Shown here: in pieces, positions 8,884 through 20,715 of the stretch | Layout of the letters: every line of letters begins with the position of its first letter | Position numbering within the stretch: position 1 is the stretch's first letter | From: Vitreoscilla filiformis | GTDB lineage: Bacteria > Pseudomonadota > Gammaproteobacteria > Burkholderiales > Burkholderiaceae_C | Assembly (NCBI RefSeq): GCF_002222655.1 | Contig: NZ_CP022423.1 | Location: 2,852,001-2,916,000 of the forward strand | Length of the DNA stretch: 64,000 nucleotides | Reading direction: 5' to 3' | Position numbers and translations under genes: made by a program | The notes under the pieces: generated by a model | Database searches by the model: none | What the model was told of the DNA's origin: nothing | What the model saw: only the letters and a program-made list of their open reading frames with translations

Positions 8884-9234
8884 CTATTTCCCGCAAGGGT
8901 TGATCTTTGACAGGGCCGATTGCAATGCAAAAATCAACGCACGAGCTTGGTCAAAATCAAGCTCTAACTCAGTATTCCCAATGACATCTGAGTCATTTAT
9001 TCTGGGATCAACAATGTCGGGTACGTCTTCCAGCCTCACATCTGGATTGATCATCCATGTCTCTACATTGATAAAACCCCGGTGTATGTTAGCTTGAACA
9101 TCGATAAAGCCTTGCCGATAAGCCACTCCAGCACAGCGTATTTTATTTTCAGCAGGCATGAGGTACCCTGAATCAACCGAGATATCAGGCCCGTCCTTTT
9201 CTAGTGCGGGCGCAGCACATATTCGTTGTACCAC
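8884..9234 (-). CDS. Hypothetical protein in an AT-richer patch
   Basis: A 116-residue product from a GTG start, or about 91 residues if the internal ATG at 9159 is used; no clear ribosome binding site decides between them. It contains no motif I recognise; its C-terminal half is acidic (VRLEDVPDIVDPRINDSD) followed by a helix DQARALIFALQSAL. It lies 17 bp behind the other small gene on the same strand and has visibly lower GC than its neighbours. Convergent with the NTF2-like gene, one base apart. Function unknown. Confidence 0.5.
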   Translation of the reverse strand: MVQRICAAPALEKDGPDISVDSGYLMPAENKIRCAGVAYRQGFIDVQANIHRGFINVETWMINPDVRLEDVPDIVDPRINDSDVIGNTELELDFDQARALIFALQSALSKINPCGK

Positions 9235-9251
9235 ACCCGCCCCGACCGTGA

Positions 9252-9536
9252 TCAGTCAGCGAGAGCAACCCATTGCTGGCACTTGCTTCGCTGACCAAAA
9301 ATATCGAAACTCTGATGATCCCTCCCGGTAAGCCCAAGACCTTCGCACACAACCTTGATTCGTCGCCCCAATGACGAATGCAATTGCTGAAACGGCGCAT
9401 CGGTACTCATCGAAGCCAATGCATCAATATAGCGCCGTTGATTTTTATGCGCCAGCTCTCGAATCACCAAATGTGAATCAAAAGGCACCTTCAGTGATTG
9501 AACCACTTCGGCGATTGCAGCATCCCAATCTTCCAT
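9252..9536 (-). CDS. Hypothetical protein, first gene of an AT-richer pair
   Basis: A 94-residue product. The start MEDWDAAI was chosen because GAGGAAAGG lies seven bases before it; an upstream in-frame ATG lies in front of that Shine-Dalgarno sequence. Conserved-looking segments are PFQQLHSSLGRR and FDIFGQRSKCQQW. I have seen this type of sequence only as uncharacterised. With the gene behind it, it forms a two-gene unit in a patch of lower GC between core genes, compatible with horizontal acquisition (immunity, antitoxin or phage origin are all possible). No function is assigned. Confidence 0.55.
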   Translation of the reverse strand: MEDWDAAIAEVVQSLKVPFDSHLVIRELAHKNQRRYIDALASMSTDAPFQQLHSSLGRRIKVVCEGLGLTGRDHQSFDIFGQRSKCQQWVALAD

Positions 9537-9609
9537 AAAAACACCTTTCCTCATGAGTTTCAGTGGTCTATTGCCATCATCTGGTCATGATGATGTGCGT
9601 GAAGGGTGA

Positions 9610-11895
9610 CTAACCCTTTTTCTTGCGCGAGGTGGCAGCCCGCCGAGCCACGTTCCCCCGCCCCGCCTGCGCAGCCCGGGCGCCCTGGATCGATTTGGCG
9701 GATTTGGCAGCGCGTTTGGCTTGTCGATCCGCTTGCTGCGTGGCTGCCAAAGTCTGCACCGCGCTTGCGCTCTCCGCCGAACGCCCCTTGGCCAGCAAAC
9801 GCTCGCCATCACCCTCGCGCACGATGCGGAAGTCAATGCGACGCCCGTCCAAGTCCACCCGGCTCACCTGCACCTTGACCTTGGTGCCGATGACATAACG
9901 CAAGCCCGTGCGCTCGCCGCGCAGTTCCTGGCGCACTTCGTCAAAGCGGAAATACTCGCCACCCAGCTCGGTGATGTGGATCAGCCCTTCGACATACAAC
10001 GCATCCAGCGTGACGAACACGCCAAAACTCGTCACCGCCGACACGGTGCCCATGAACTCCTCGCCCAAGCGCTCGCGCATGTAACGGCATTTGAGCCAAG
10101 CTTGCACATCGGATGATGCCTCGTCGGCGCGGCGCTCGTTGGCGCTGCAATGCAGGCCGATTTGCTCCCACAACGGCACTTCCGCCGCCCCGCTGCGCGT
10201 GGGCTTTTTAGCCCCCGGTTCGGGCGCTGGCGGCAGGCCCCGCCCGCCCAGGCGCATGGTTTGGCGCTCCACCCCAGCGCCGACGTTTTTCACCGCCAAC
10301 CGTTTGCCCGTCAGCAGGGCTTTGATGACGCGATGCACCATCAAATCCGGATAACGGCGAATCGGGCTGGTGAAGTGCGTATAACCCGAGTAAGCCAGAC
10401 CGAAATGGCCGCTGTTGTGCGGCGTGTAAATCGCTTGCTGCATCGAACGCAGCAACATGGTGTGAATTTGCTGTGCGTCTGGTCGGTCTTGTGTGGCTTT
10501 GGAGATGGCTTGCAACTCGGCTGGTTTCGGGTCGTCGCTCAGCGTAAAACCCAGCCCCAGCGCTTTGAGATAGTTTTGCAGGGCTTGACGTTTCTCGGGC
10601 GTCGGGCCTTCGTGGACACGGAACAGGCCAGGATGCTTTTTCTCCGCAATGAAATCTGCCGCGCAGACGTTGGCCGCCAGCATGGTTTCTTCGATGAGGC
10701 GGTGTGCATCGTTGCGCACACGCGGCACGATTTGCTGAATGCGCCCCAGCTCATCACAGACAATCTGGGTTTCGGTGGTTTCAAAGTCCACCGCCCCACG
10801 CCGGTTGCGCGCCTTGAGCAGCGCCCGGTACAGCTCATGTAGGTTCACCAGATGCGGCACCAGCTCGGCGCGCTTTTGCGCTTCCGGCCCGCGTGTGTTG
10901 GCCAGGGCGGCAGCCACCTCGGTATAAGTCAGGCGGGCGTGCGAGCGGATCACTGCCGGGTAAAACTGGTAAGCCTGAATCTCGCCTTCCTCGTCGATCA
11001 CCATGTCGCACACCATCGACAGGCGTTCGACCTCAGGATTCAGCGAACACAGCCCGTTCGAAAGTTTCTCCGGCAACATCGGAATCACCCGACGCGGAAA
11101 ATACACCGACGTAGCACGCTCGAACGCATCCTTGTCCAGCGCCTCGCCGGGTTTGACGTAATGGCTCACGTCGGCAATTGCCACCAGCAAGCGCCAGCCC
11201 TTCAGCGCCGACTTGCCCCGACCGCTGCTGTGCGGCTCGCAGTACACCGCATCGTCAAAATCCCGCGCATCTTCCCCGTCGATGGTGACGAGTGGCACAT
11301 CGCGCAGGTCGATGCGCTGTTTGTAATCGGCTGGGCGCAGTTTGTCCGGCAACGCGGCGGCTTGGGCCACGGTTTCCGGGCTGAAAATGTGCGGCACGCC
11401 GTATTTGCGCACCGCGATTTCGATTTCCATGCCAGGGTCGTCGATCTGCCCCAGCACTTCCACCACGCGCCCCACGGGCTGGGAGAACATGCTCGGTGGC
11501 TCGGTCAACTCCACCGACACCACCTGCCCCGCCTGCGCACTGGCCACGGCGTTTTTGGGGATGAGGATGTCTTGCCCGTAACGCTTGTCTTCCGGTGCGA
11601 CGATCCACGCCCCCTTCTCCAGCAGCAACCGGCCAATGATGGGGGTTTTGCGGCGCTCCAGAATGTCCACCACCCGTCCTTCGGGCCGGCCTTTGCGATC
11701 CAACCGCACCACGCGCACTTTGACGCGGTCTCGATGCAACACACCGCGCATTTCCTGCGGGCTGAGATAGATGCTGTCCCCCCCCGCATCCGGCTGGACG
11801 AAGCCGTGACCATCCCGGTGACCTTGCACCGTGCCCTCCAGCTCGGCCATTAATGTTGAGTTATTTTCTTGGTTATTTTTCAAAATTTTTGCCAC
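9610..11895 (-). CDS. rnr: Ribonuclease R
   Basis: A 761-residue 3'-to-5' exoribonuclease of the RNB family that degrades structured RNA in the cytoplasm. Visible are the N-terminal cold-shock-like part (GHRDGHGFVQPD), the RNB catalytic motif TIDGEDARDFDDAVY with its metal-binding aspartates, HFTSPIRRYPDLMVHR, a C-terminal S1 domain (EFMGTVSAVTSFGVFV) and a Lys/Arg-rich tail. The GTG at 11895 is preceded by AAGAAAGG seven bases away, so I prefer it to the internal ATG at 11850, which has no such site. Confidence 0.93.
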   Translation of the reverse strand: MAKILKNNQENNSTLMAELEGTVQGHRDGHGFVQPDAGGDSIYLSPQEMRGVLHRDRVKVRVVRLDRKGRPEGRVVDILERRKTPIIGRLLLEKGAWIVAPEDKRYGQDILIPKNAVASAQAGQVVSVELTEPPSMFSQPVGRVVEVLGQIDDPGMEIEIAVRKYGVPHIFSPETVAQAAALPDKLRPADYKQRIDLRDVPLVTIDGEDARDFDDAVYCEPHSSGRGKSALKGWRLLVAIADVSHYVKPGEALDKDAFERATSVYFPRRVIPMLPEKLSNGLCSLNPEVERLSMVCDMVIDEEGEIQAYQFYPAVIRSHARLTYTEVAAALANTRGPEAQKRAELVPHLVNLHELYRALLKARNRRGAVDFETTETQIVCDELGRIQQIVPRVRNDAHRLIEETMLAANVCAADFIAEKKHPGLFRVHEGPTPEKRQALQNYLKALGLGFTLSDDPKPAELQAISKATQDRPDAQQIHTMLLRSMQQAIYTPHNSGHFGLAYSGYTHFTSPIRRYPDLMVHRVIKALLTGKRLAVKNVGAGVERQTMRLGGRGLPPAPEPGAKKPTRSGAAEVPLWEQIGLHCSANERRADEASSDVQAWLKCRYMRERLGEEFMGTVSAVTSFGVFVTLDALYVEGLIHITELGGEYFRFDEVRQELRGERTGLRYVIGTKVKVQVSRVDLDGRRIDFRIVREGDGERLLAKGRSAESASAVQTLAATQQADRQAKRAAKSAKSIQGARAAQAGRGNVARRAATSRKKKG

Positions 11896-11969
11896 AAACG
11901 GCCTTTCTTAGACATAATTCAATTCTTCGCTGAACAGCGCAACGCAAAACGAAGCACAAACAGCGATAA

Positions 11970-12054
<85 letters not shown>

Positions 12055-12061
12055 AGATCGT

Positions 12062-12093
12062 AAAGGCCAGCAGCGAAAGTTGCTGGCCTTTTT
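12062..12093 (+). terminator. Intrinsic terminator of tRNA-Leu
   Basis: A GC-rich hairpin with arms AAGGCCAGCA and TGCTGGCCTT is followed by a run of T residues, nine bases after the tRNA end. This is a standard rho-independent terminator on the plus strand. Confidence 0.9.
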
Positions 12094-12159
12094 CGTTTTG
12101 TGCATCGCAAAGATGCCAAAAAAGGCGGCTTGCCTGCACAGCTCGCCGCCTCGTTCGCC

Positions 12160-12684
12160 TTAGATCGACAACTTGCGCGCCAGACCCGCTGGGCGCAATG
12201 TGTCGTACTCTTCGAAAGGCTGGTGAATCCACAGGCTCGTGGCCAGCATTTCGACGTAATAGTCCGGCGTGTAGCAGGACACCGCTTTCGTCCACAGCAC
12301 CGCCGAGCGCAGCTCGGCAATGGCCGGCATGCCGCGCAGGCGCTCGACCACCGCTTGCAGCGTCACCCCGGAATCGGCCAAATCGTCCACCAGCAGCACG
12401 CGGCCAGCCAGCTCGCCCTTGGGCATGGTGATGTACTTGGCCATGTCGAGGCGACCCTGAATGGTGCCGCCCTCAGCGCGGTAGCTGCTCGTGGCCATGA
12501 TGGCCAGCGGCTTGTCAAACACCCGCGAAAGCACATCCCCCGGGCGCAGGCCACCCCGGGCCAGGCACAGGATTTGGTCAAACTCCCAGCCCGAAGCGTG
12601 TACCTTGAGCGCCAGCTTCTCGATCAGCAGGTGGTACTCGTCCCAGGAGACGTAGAGGTGCTTGCCGTCATCGGTGAGCATCAT
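12160..12684 (-). CDS. Purine phosphoribosyltransferase (hypoxanthine/xanthine-guanine type)
   Basis: A 174-residue type I phosphoribosyltransferase. The PRPP-binding loop VLLVDDLADSGVTL is intact, preceded by the pyrophosphate-binding ARGG and the flexible-loop region with SSYRAEGG. It would salvage hypoxanthine, guanine or xanthine with PRPP. The ATG at 12684 was chosen because GAAAGGA lies five bases before it. It follows purA by 14 bp, so de novo AMP synthesis and purine salvage are in one transcription unit. Confidence 0.85.
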   Translation of the reverse strand: MMLTDDGKHLYVSWDEYHLLIEKLALKVHASGWEFDQILCLARGGLRPGDVLSRVFDKPLAIMATSSYRAEGGTIQGRLDMAKYITMPKGELAGRVLLVDDLADSGVTLQAVVERLRGMPAIAELRSAVLWTKAVSCYTPDYYVEMLATSLWIHQPFEEYDTLRPAGLARKLSI

Positions 12685-12698
12685 CGTGTCCTTTCTCA

Positions 12699-15259
<2,561 letters not shown>

Positions 15260-15332
15260 GGATTGCACCGGGTAAAAAGCGAGATTCTACAAGGCAGCAC
15301 ACGCGAAACTGCCGGCGCCAGTCACCTGCGCG

Positions 15333-15515
15333 TCACAGGCCCAGCACCAACAAAAACCCGGCGAGCAAGCTGCACAAGCCGAACAGACGGATCTGGCCAT
15401 CGCTCATTTGCACCGCTTGCAAAAATACCTGGCGCCACAACTGAGGGTTCAGAAAGGGCAGCAGCCCTTCAAACACCAGCATCAGCGCCAGCGAGCCGAG
15501 CAACAAATCGCTCAC
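15333..15515 (-). CDS. Small membrane protein, DUF2065 family (YjeT-like)
   Basis: A 60-residue protein with two hydrophobic helices, LLLGSLALMLVFEGLLPFL and IRLFGLCSLLAGFLLVLGL, joined by a short polar loop. It matches the DUF2065 pattern that accompanies hflC in many proteobacteria. The ATG overlaps the hflC stop in an ATGA arrangement. The role is not known; co-occurrence suggests a link to the HflKC membrane complex. Confidence 0.85.
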   Translation of the reverse strand: MSDLLLGSLALMLVFEGLLPFLNPQLWRQVFLQAVQMSDGQIRLFGLCSLLAGFLLVLGL

Positions 15516-16402
15516 CGACGCCCCGCCGGTGCCGCTGCCCCCGAGCCCCGCATGACACGGAAGAAGTCACTCGACGGATCGAGCACCATCACGTCAGACT
15601 TGCTGCGGAAGCTCGTCCGGTACGCTTCCAAGCTGCGGTAGAACTGGGCGAACTGCGGATCGCGGCCAAACGCACCGGCGTACAGCGCGGAGGCTTCGGC
15701 ATCGCCTTCGCCCTTGATTTTTTGCGCGTCGCGGTAAGCATTGGCCAAGATCACTTCGCGCTGCCGGTCGGCGTCGGCGCGGATTTTTTCGCCTTCGGCT
15801 TGGCCGGTAGAGCGCAACTCGTTGGCCACTTGCTTGCGCTCGGACTCCATGCGCCGATACACCGAATCGGTGATGTTGGCGACAAAATCGGCCCGTTTGA
15901 TGCGCACATCCACGATCTCAATGCCGAACGACTTGGCTTCATCGGCCAAGCGAGCTCGCACGTCGTTCATGACCTTCTCGCGCTCGGTGGCCAGCACCCC
16001 CCCGACATTGCGCTTGGTGATTTCCTCGTTGAACGCCGCTTGCACCACGGGGCTGAGGCGGTTTTCGAGGTTGCGAATGTCGGTGCCGTTGTTGCGAATG
16101 AACTGGCGCGGTTCGGTGATGCGCCACTTCACCAGCCAATCGATCACCAGGCTTTTCTTTTCGGCGGTGAAGATTGGACGGGTCTCGGGGCTGTCCAGGG
16201 TTTGGATGCGTTTGTCGAGAAACACCACGTTCTGGAACGGCGGCGGCAGTTTGAATTTCAGGCCGGGCTCGGTGATGACTTCCTTGATTTCACCCAAGGC
16301 GTAAATCACCGCCACTTGGCGCTGATCGACCACGAACAGGGTTGATGACGCCAGCATCAAGGCCAGCATCGCCCCACCCACCCACACGGAAATGCGATTC
16401 AT
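15512..16402 (-). CDS. hflC: HflC, SPFH/prohibitin-family regulator of FtsH
   Basis: A 296-residue protein with a single N-terminal membrane helix and a periplasmic SPFH domain (VDQRQVAVIYALGEI; EPGLKFKLPPPFQNV). It forms the HflKC complex that surrounds the FtsH protease. A long charged helical region (MESERKQVANELRSTGQAEG) follows. The ATG at 16402 has GGAG nine bases before it; a TTG two codons upstream is possible. Order hflX-hflK-hflC is conserved. Confidence 0.93.
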   Translation of the reverse strand: MNRISVWVGGAMLALMLASSTLFVVDQRQVAVIYALGEIKEVITEPGLKFKLPPPFQNVVFLDKRIQTLDSPETRPIFTAEKKSLVIDWLVKWRITEPRQFIRNNGTDIRNLENRLSPVVQAAFNEEITKRNVGGVLATEREKVMNDVRARLADEAKSFGIEIVDVRIKRADFVANITDSVYRRMESERKQVANELRSTGQAEGEKIRADADRQREVILANAYRDAQKIKGEGDAEASALYAGAFGRDPQFAQFYRSLEAYRTSFRSKSDVMVLDPSSDFFRVMRGSGAAAPAGRR

Positions 16403-16431
16403 CTTCAAAGTCTCCTGGCGGTGGTGTGAAC

Positions 16432-17730
16432 TCAGCGGCTTTCGCGCTCGCGGCCACGCGAACCATCACGCGAACGGACATCCGCCGACGCAGCGGCGTC
16501 CGCCCCGCCATTGGCTGCCGGAGCCGACGCCGGAGCCGCCGCCGGCGCCAAATTCGGGCCCGATTGCTGCACCAGTTTGTCCAGCGGCAGGTACAGCAGA
16601 TTGGAGCCACTGCGGCTGTCCACCATCACCTTGGTGACGTTGGAGAACACTTGCTGCATGGTGTCGATGTACAACCTGTCTCGGGTGACGGCGGGGGCTT
16701 TTTGGTACTCCGTCCACACCGAGGTGAAGCGCTGCGCGTCCCCCTCGGCTTGCGCCACCACGCGGGATTTGTAACCCTGCGCTTCTTCCATCAACCGCGC
16801 TGCCGTGCCTTGTGCCTTCGGGATGACCTCGCTGGCATAGGCTTGTCCTTCGTTTTTGAAGCGGTCGCGATCCGCACCGGCACGCACCGCATCATCGAAA
16901 GCGGCTTGCACTTGCTCGGGCACCTGCACGTTTTGCAGGTTGACGTTGGCCACCACCACGCCGGCGTTGAGGCGGTCGAGCTGGGCTTGGATCAGCTTGA
17001 CCAAGTCGGCGGCGATGCCATCGCGGCGCTCGTACAGCACCGAATCCACCTTGCTGCGCCCGACGATCTCCCGCACCGCCGATTCGCTGGCTTGCACCAC
17101 GGCTTCGTCCGGGTTGCGGTTTTCGTAGAGGAAGGCCCGTGCATCCTTCAGCCGATATTGCACGGTGAAGCGGATGTCCACGATGTTTTCGTCCTGCGTC
17201 AGCATGGACGACTCGCGCAGCCCCGTGGCCTGCACCACCGCCGTGCGGCCCACTTCGACGGAGCGCAGTTGCGTCACGGCCACCGTTTCGTGCTGCTGCA
17301 CCGGGTAAGGCAAACGCCATTGCAAGCCGGCGCCCACCGTGCTGGTGTACTTGCCGAACGTGGTGATCACCGCTTGCTGGCCTTCTTGGACGATGAACAC
17401 GCCGCTGCCGGCCCAAATCAGGGCCACCAAGCCGGCGATCATGCCGAGCCCGAAGCCGGCGCCCTTCATGTCGGGCGGCGGGCCCGGATCGGCTGGCGGC
17501 TCTTGGCCGGAGCCTGGGCCGTTGGCGCCGCCTTTGTTGTTGAACATGTCGCCCAACTTGCGGTTGAAGTCGCGCCACAGCTCGTCCAAGTCGGGCGGGC
17601 CGTCGTTGCGGCCATTCTGGTTGAGCACGAGCAGGCGGCGGCCAGAGCCAACCAGCAGCGCGTGGCTGGCCTGCGTCAGCGCGGACAGCCGGTGCCCGAA
17701 GCCGGGATGGGCGAAGGAGGTGTCAGGCAT
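16432..17730 (-). CDS. hflK: HflK, SPFH/prohibitin-family regulator of FtsH
   Basis: A 432-residue partner of HflC. It has the HflK-specific Gly/Pro-rich cytoplasmic N-terminus (residues 60-88), a membrane helix around residues 91-114, an SPFH domain (FIVQEGQQAVITTFGKY) and an Ala/Arg-rich C-terminal tail. The start at 17730 overlaps the end of hflX by 8 bp, implying translational coupling. The first 40 residues, with a RRLLVLNQNGRNDGPPDLDELW stretch split over two turns, are usual for the genus level and not a signal peptide. Confidence 0.93.
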   Translation of the reverse strand: MPDTSFAHPGFGHRLSALTQASHALLVGSGRRLLVLNQNGRNDGPPDLDELWRDFNRKLGDMFNNKGGANGPGSGQEPPADPGPPPDMKGAGFGLGMIAGLVALIWAGSGVFIVQEGQQAVITTFGKYTSTVGAGLQWRLPYPVQQHETVAVTQLRSVEVGRTAVVQATGLRESSMLTQDENIVDIRFTVQYRLKDARAFLYENRNPDEAVVQASESAVREIVGRSKVDSVLYERRDGIAADLVKLIQAQLDRLNAGVVVANVNLQNVQVPEQVQAAFDDAVRAGADRDRFKNEGQAYASEVIPKAQGTAARLMEEAQGYKSRVVAQAEGDAQRFTSVWTEYQKAPAVTRDRLYIDTMQQVFSNVTKVMVDSRSGSNLLYLPLDKLVQQSGPNLAPAAAPASAPAANGGADAAASADVRSRDGSRGRERESR

Positions 17731-18949
17731 GGTCGTGTGATGAATGAAGGGCGAGGTCTGGCACGGGTGTCCCATCGGGCAAAGTGGCGACGTTCGGCGC
17801 ATTTCGCAAGGCCTGGGCTTGAAGATGTTCCCCGATCACGGTACGCAACACATCCAAACCCTCACCGGTGAGGGCGCTGACGAACACCCGATCGACCCGG
17901 CCGCCGCCCGGCAGTTCCAACTGATCGCGTGCTTGGCGCGGTTGTTGGCTGGGTTCGAGCAAATCGCGCTTGTTGTAAACGAGGATCTGCGGCAAGTTGG
18001 CCGCGCCGATTTCCTCCAGCACGCGCTCGACTTCGATTTTTTGCTCGAACAACACCGGGCTGGCCGCGTCGATGACGTGCAGCAGCACATCGGCTTCGGC
18101 GGCCTCCTGCAACGTGGCTTGGAAGGCTTCGACCAGTTTGTGCGGCAAGTCGCGGATGAACCCCACCGTGTCCGACAGGGACACTGAGCGCCCCACCTCA
18201 CCGAGGTAGAGCGAGCGCGTGGTGGTGTCCAGCGTGGCAAAGAGCTGGTCGGCGGCGTAGGCACGGGCCTTGACCATGGCGTTGAACAGCGTGGACTTGC
18301 CGGCGTTGGTGTAACCCACCAGCGACACGCGAAACGTGCCGCTGCGCTCGCGTGACCGGCGCTGTGTGTTGCGCTGGCGCTTGACCTTCTCCAAACGCAC
18401 TTTGACGGACTTGATGCGCTCGTCAATCATGCGGCGATCGAGTTCGATCTGCGCTTCGCCGGGGCCACCGCGATGGCCGACGCCGCCACGCTGGCGCTCC
18501 AAGTGGCTCCAGCGCCGCACCAAACGAGACGCCAGGTATTGCAGTTGCGCCAGTTCGACTTGCAGCTTGCCTTCGTGGCTCTGGGCCCGAGCGGCAAAAA
18601 TTTCGAGGATCAGCGCCGTGCGATCCGCCACTGGCACGCCGAGGTGGCGCTCCAAGTTGCGCTGCTGGGCAGGCGACAGGGGCTGATCAAAGATGACGCC
18701 GTGGGCGTCGTGCAGCGTCACCAACTGCTTGATTTCATCGGCTTTGCCGACGCCCACAAACAGCGCCGGATCGGGCGCTTTGCGTTTGGCGATGACTTTG
18801 GCAACAACCTCATCGCCAGCCGATTCGGCCAGCAAGGCCAGCTCATCCAGCGTGGGATCAAACGAAGCGCCGGGGCCGAAATCGACCCCGACGAGAACGG
18901 CCCGCGCCGCAGCATCGGCCGGCGCGGTGGACGTGGTGGAAACGGTCAA
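17723..18949 (-). CDS. hflX: Ribosome-associated GTPase HflX
   Basis: A 408-residue GTPase that splits stalled or hibernating ribosomes. The N-terminal HflX domain contains the glycine-rich linker RQRGGVGHRGGPGEAQIELD; the G domain has G1 GYTNAGKST, G3 DTVGFIRDLP and G4 NKRD. The most upstream usable start is a TTG at 18949 without a clear ribosome binding site, so the exact start is uncertain by some codons. It lies 46 bp behind hfq. Confidence 0.92.
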   Translation of the reverse strand: MTVSTTSTAPADAAARAVLVGVDFGPGASFDPTLDELALLAESAGDEVVAKVIAKRKAPDPALFVGVGKADEIKQLVTLHDAHGVIFDQPLSPAQQRNLERHLGVPVADRTALILEIFAARAQSHEGKLQVELAQLQYLASRLVRRWSHLERQRGGVGHRGGPGEAQIELDRRMIDERIKSVKVRLEKVKRQRNTQRRSRERSGTFRVSLVGYTNAGKSTLFNAMVKARAYAADQLFATLDTTTRSLYLGEVGRSVSLSDTVGFIRDLPHKLVEAFQATLQEAAEADVLLHVIDAASPVLFEQKIEVERVLEEIGAANLPQILVYNKRDLLEPSQQPRQARDQLELPGGGRVDRVFVSALTGEGLDVLRTVIGEHLQAQALRNAPNVATLPDGTPVPDLALHSSHDHA

Positions 18950-18995
18950 GATGGTTTGATCGGTTCAGTGCAGCCGATCAGCCGGGCGACGGGGT

Positions 18996-19235
18996 TCAGT
19001 TGTCGCCGGCGTCGGCCGGGTGGAAGTTGACGGCGCGGCCAGGCACCACAGTGGAGATGGCGTGCTTGTAGACCATCTGGGTGACGGTGTTGCGCAGCAG
19101 CACGACGTACTGGTCGAACGACTCGATGTGGCCTTGCAGCTTGATGCCGTTGACCAGATAAATCGAGACCGGGACATGCTCCTTGCGCAGCAGGTTCAGG
19201 AAGGGGTCTTGCAGGAGTTGTCCTTTGTTGCTCAC
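18996..19235 (-). CDS. hfq: RNA chaperone Hfq
   Basis: A 79-residue Sm-like protein forming a hexameric ring that anneals small RNAs to mRNAs. Sm1 ([20 protein letters not shown]) and Sm2 ([10 protein letters not shown]) are intact. The normal start of this protein is M-S-N-K-G-Q, which here is encoded by a GTG at 19235 with GGAG eight bases upstream; an upstream ATG ten codons earlier is in frame but not conserved. The C-terminal extension is short, as usual in betaproteobacteria. Confidence 0.95.
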   Translation of the reverse strand: MSNKGQLLQDPFLNLLRKEHVPVSIYLVNGIKLQGHIESFDQYVVLLRNTVTQMVYKHAISTVVPGRAVNFHPADAGDN

Positions 19236-19358
19236 GATATGCTCCGTGTTGTGAGAGGGGTTCAACGGAAATGGCGAAGTGGCACGTTATCACAGCCACG
19301 CAAACCGTTTCGCAAGGGGGATTCCCTCCCTGGCACCAGGGGACTGGGTCGGATGCGG

Positions 19359-20693
19359 TCAGGGGCCCGACTCGGCAAACGGGTTGTGCGAGCTGCGGAA
19401 CTCCAGCTTCAGCGGTGTGCCCACCAGCTTGAAGTGCTCCCGGAACCGTCCTTCCAAATAGCGCCGGTACGCCCCATCGACGTGATCCAGCGAATTGCCG
19501 TGGATGACGATGATGGGCGGGTTCATGCCGCCTTGGTGGGCATAGCGCATTTTGGGTCGGAAGCTGCCGGCGCGCTTGGGCGCTTGGTGCTCCACCGCTT
19601 CATGCAGAAGCCGTGTCAGCACCGGGGTCGGCAGCTTGCGGGTGGCCGACGCGTGCGCGTTGGCAATCGCCTTCCACAGCGGCCCCAAACCCTGGCGCTT
19701 GATGGCCGACATGCGGACGATCTCCGCAAATTTCAAGAACGCCAACCGGGTTTCGATGGAACGTTCCAGTTGTTCGCGCTGGTAAGCGTCAATCGCGTCC
19801 CACTTGTTGATGGCGATGACCACGGCACGGCCTGCCTCCAAGATGTAGCCGGCGATGTGCGCGTCTTGCTCGCTCACACCCTGGGTGGCGTCCACCATCA
19901 GCACCGCGACGTTGGCGTCGGCCACGGCTTGCAGCGTCTTGACCACCGAGAATTTTTCGATGGCCTCAAACACCTTGCCTTTGCGGCGCAGGCCGGCAGT
20001 GTCGATCAGCTCGTAGCGTTGGCCATCGCGCTCCAGCGGGACACGGATGGCGTCCCGCGTGGTGCCGGGCATGTCGAAGGCGATCAGGCGATCTTCCCCC
20101 AGCCAGGCATTGATCAGCGTCGATTTGCCAACGTTGGGGCGGCCCGTCACCGTCAAGCGAATGGGGGCGGCTTCGGCGGGCTCGTCGTCGTCCTCGGTTT
20201 CGGGGAAATCGACCAGCGCTTCTTCAATCAAACTGCGGATGCCTTGGCCGTGCGCCGCCGAAATCGGCAGCGGCTCGCCCAGCCCCAGTTCGTGGAACTC
20301 GGCCAGATGGGGCGATTCGACCATGCCCTCGGCCTTGTTGACCGTGAGAATGACGCGCTTGTTGGCCTGGCGCAGGAAGCGGGCGATGTCCGCGTCTTGG
20401 GCCGACAGCCCCGTGCGCACATCGGTAACGAAGATGACCACATCGGCTTCGGCCACGGCCTGGCGCGTTTGTTTGGCCATTTCCTTGACGATGCCGGTGG
20501 ACGAATCCGGCTCGAAGCCGCCGGTGTCGATGACGATGAATTCGCGTTTGCCCAGGCGACCGTCGCCGTAGTGGCGGTCGCGTGTGAGGCCCGCGTAGTC
20601 GGCCACGATCGCGTCGCGGCTCTTGGTCATGCGGTTGAACAGGGTGGACTTGCCGACGTTGGGCCGTCCGACCAGAGCGATGACAGGTTTCAA
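19359..20693 (-). CDS. der: Ribosome assembly GTPase Der (EngA)
   Basis: A 444-residue protein with two consecutive GTPase domains and a C-terminal KH-like domain, needed for 50S assembly. Both G1 motifs (GRPNVGKST, twice) and the DTGGFEPDS and [10 protein letters not shown]3 regions are present. I chose the TTG at 20693 because the protein then starts at the conserved [13 protein letters not shown] and AAGG precedes it by six bases. The ATG at 20747 would run 32 bp into bamB. Confidence 0.93.
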   Translation of the reverse strand: MKPVIALVGRPNVGKSTLFNRMTKSRDAIVADYAGLTRDRHYGDGRLGKREFIVIDTGGFEPDSSTGIVKEMAKQTRQAVAEADVVIFVTDVRTGLSAQDADIARFLRQANKRVILTVNKAEGMVESPHLAEFHELGLGEPLPISAAHGQGIRSLIEEALVDFPETEDDDEPAEAAPIRLTVTGRPNVGKSTLINAWLGEDRLIAFDMPGTTRDAIRVPLERDGQRYELIDTAGLRRKGKVFEAIEKFSVVKTLQAVADANVAVLMVDATQGVSEQDAHIAGYILEAGRAVVIAINKWDAIDAYQREQLERSIETRLAFLKFAEIVRMSAIKRQGLGPLWKAIANAHASATRKLPTPVLTRLLHEAVEHQAPKRAGSFRPKMRYAHQGGMNPPIIVIHGNSLDHVDGAYRRYLEGRFREHFKLVGTPLKLEFRSSHNPFAESGP

Positions 20694-20715
20694 GCGTTGC
20701 CTTGGAAAAACAAAA

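Noticed and set aside
9602..9623. AAGGGT-GACTA-ACCCTT stem followed by T residues at the end of rnr
   Set aside because: The T-run is on the plus strand, where no gene ends nearby; on the rnr strand there is no U-run, and the stem is short.
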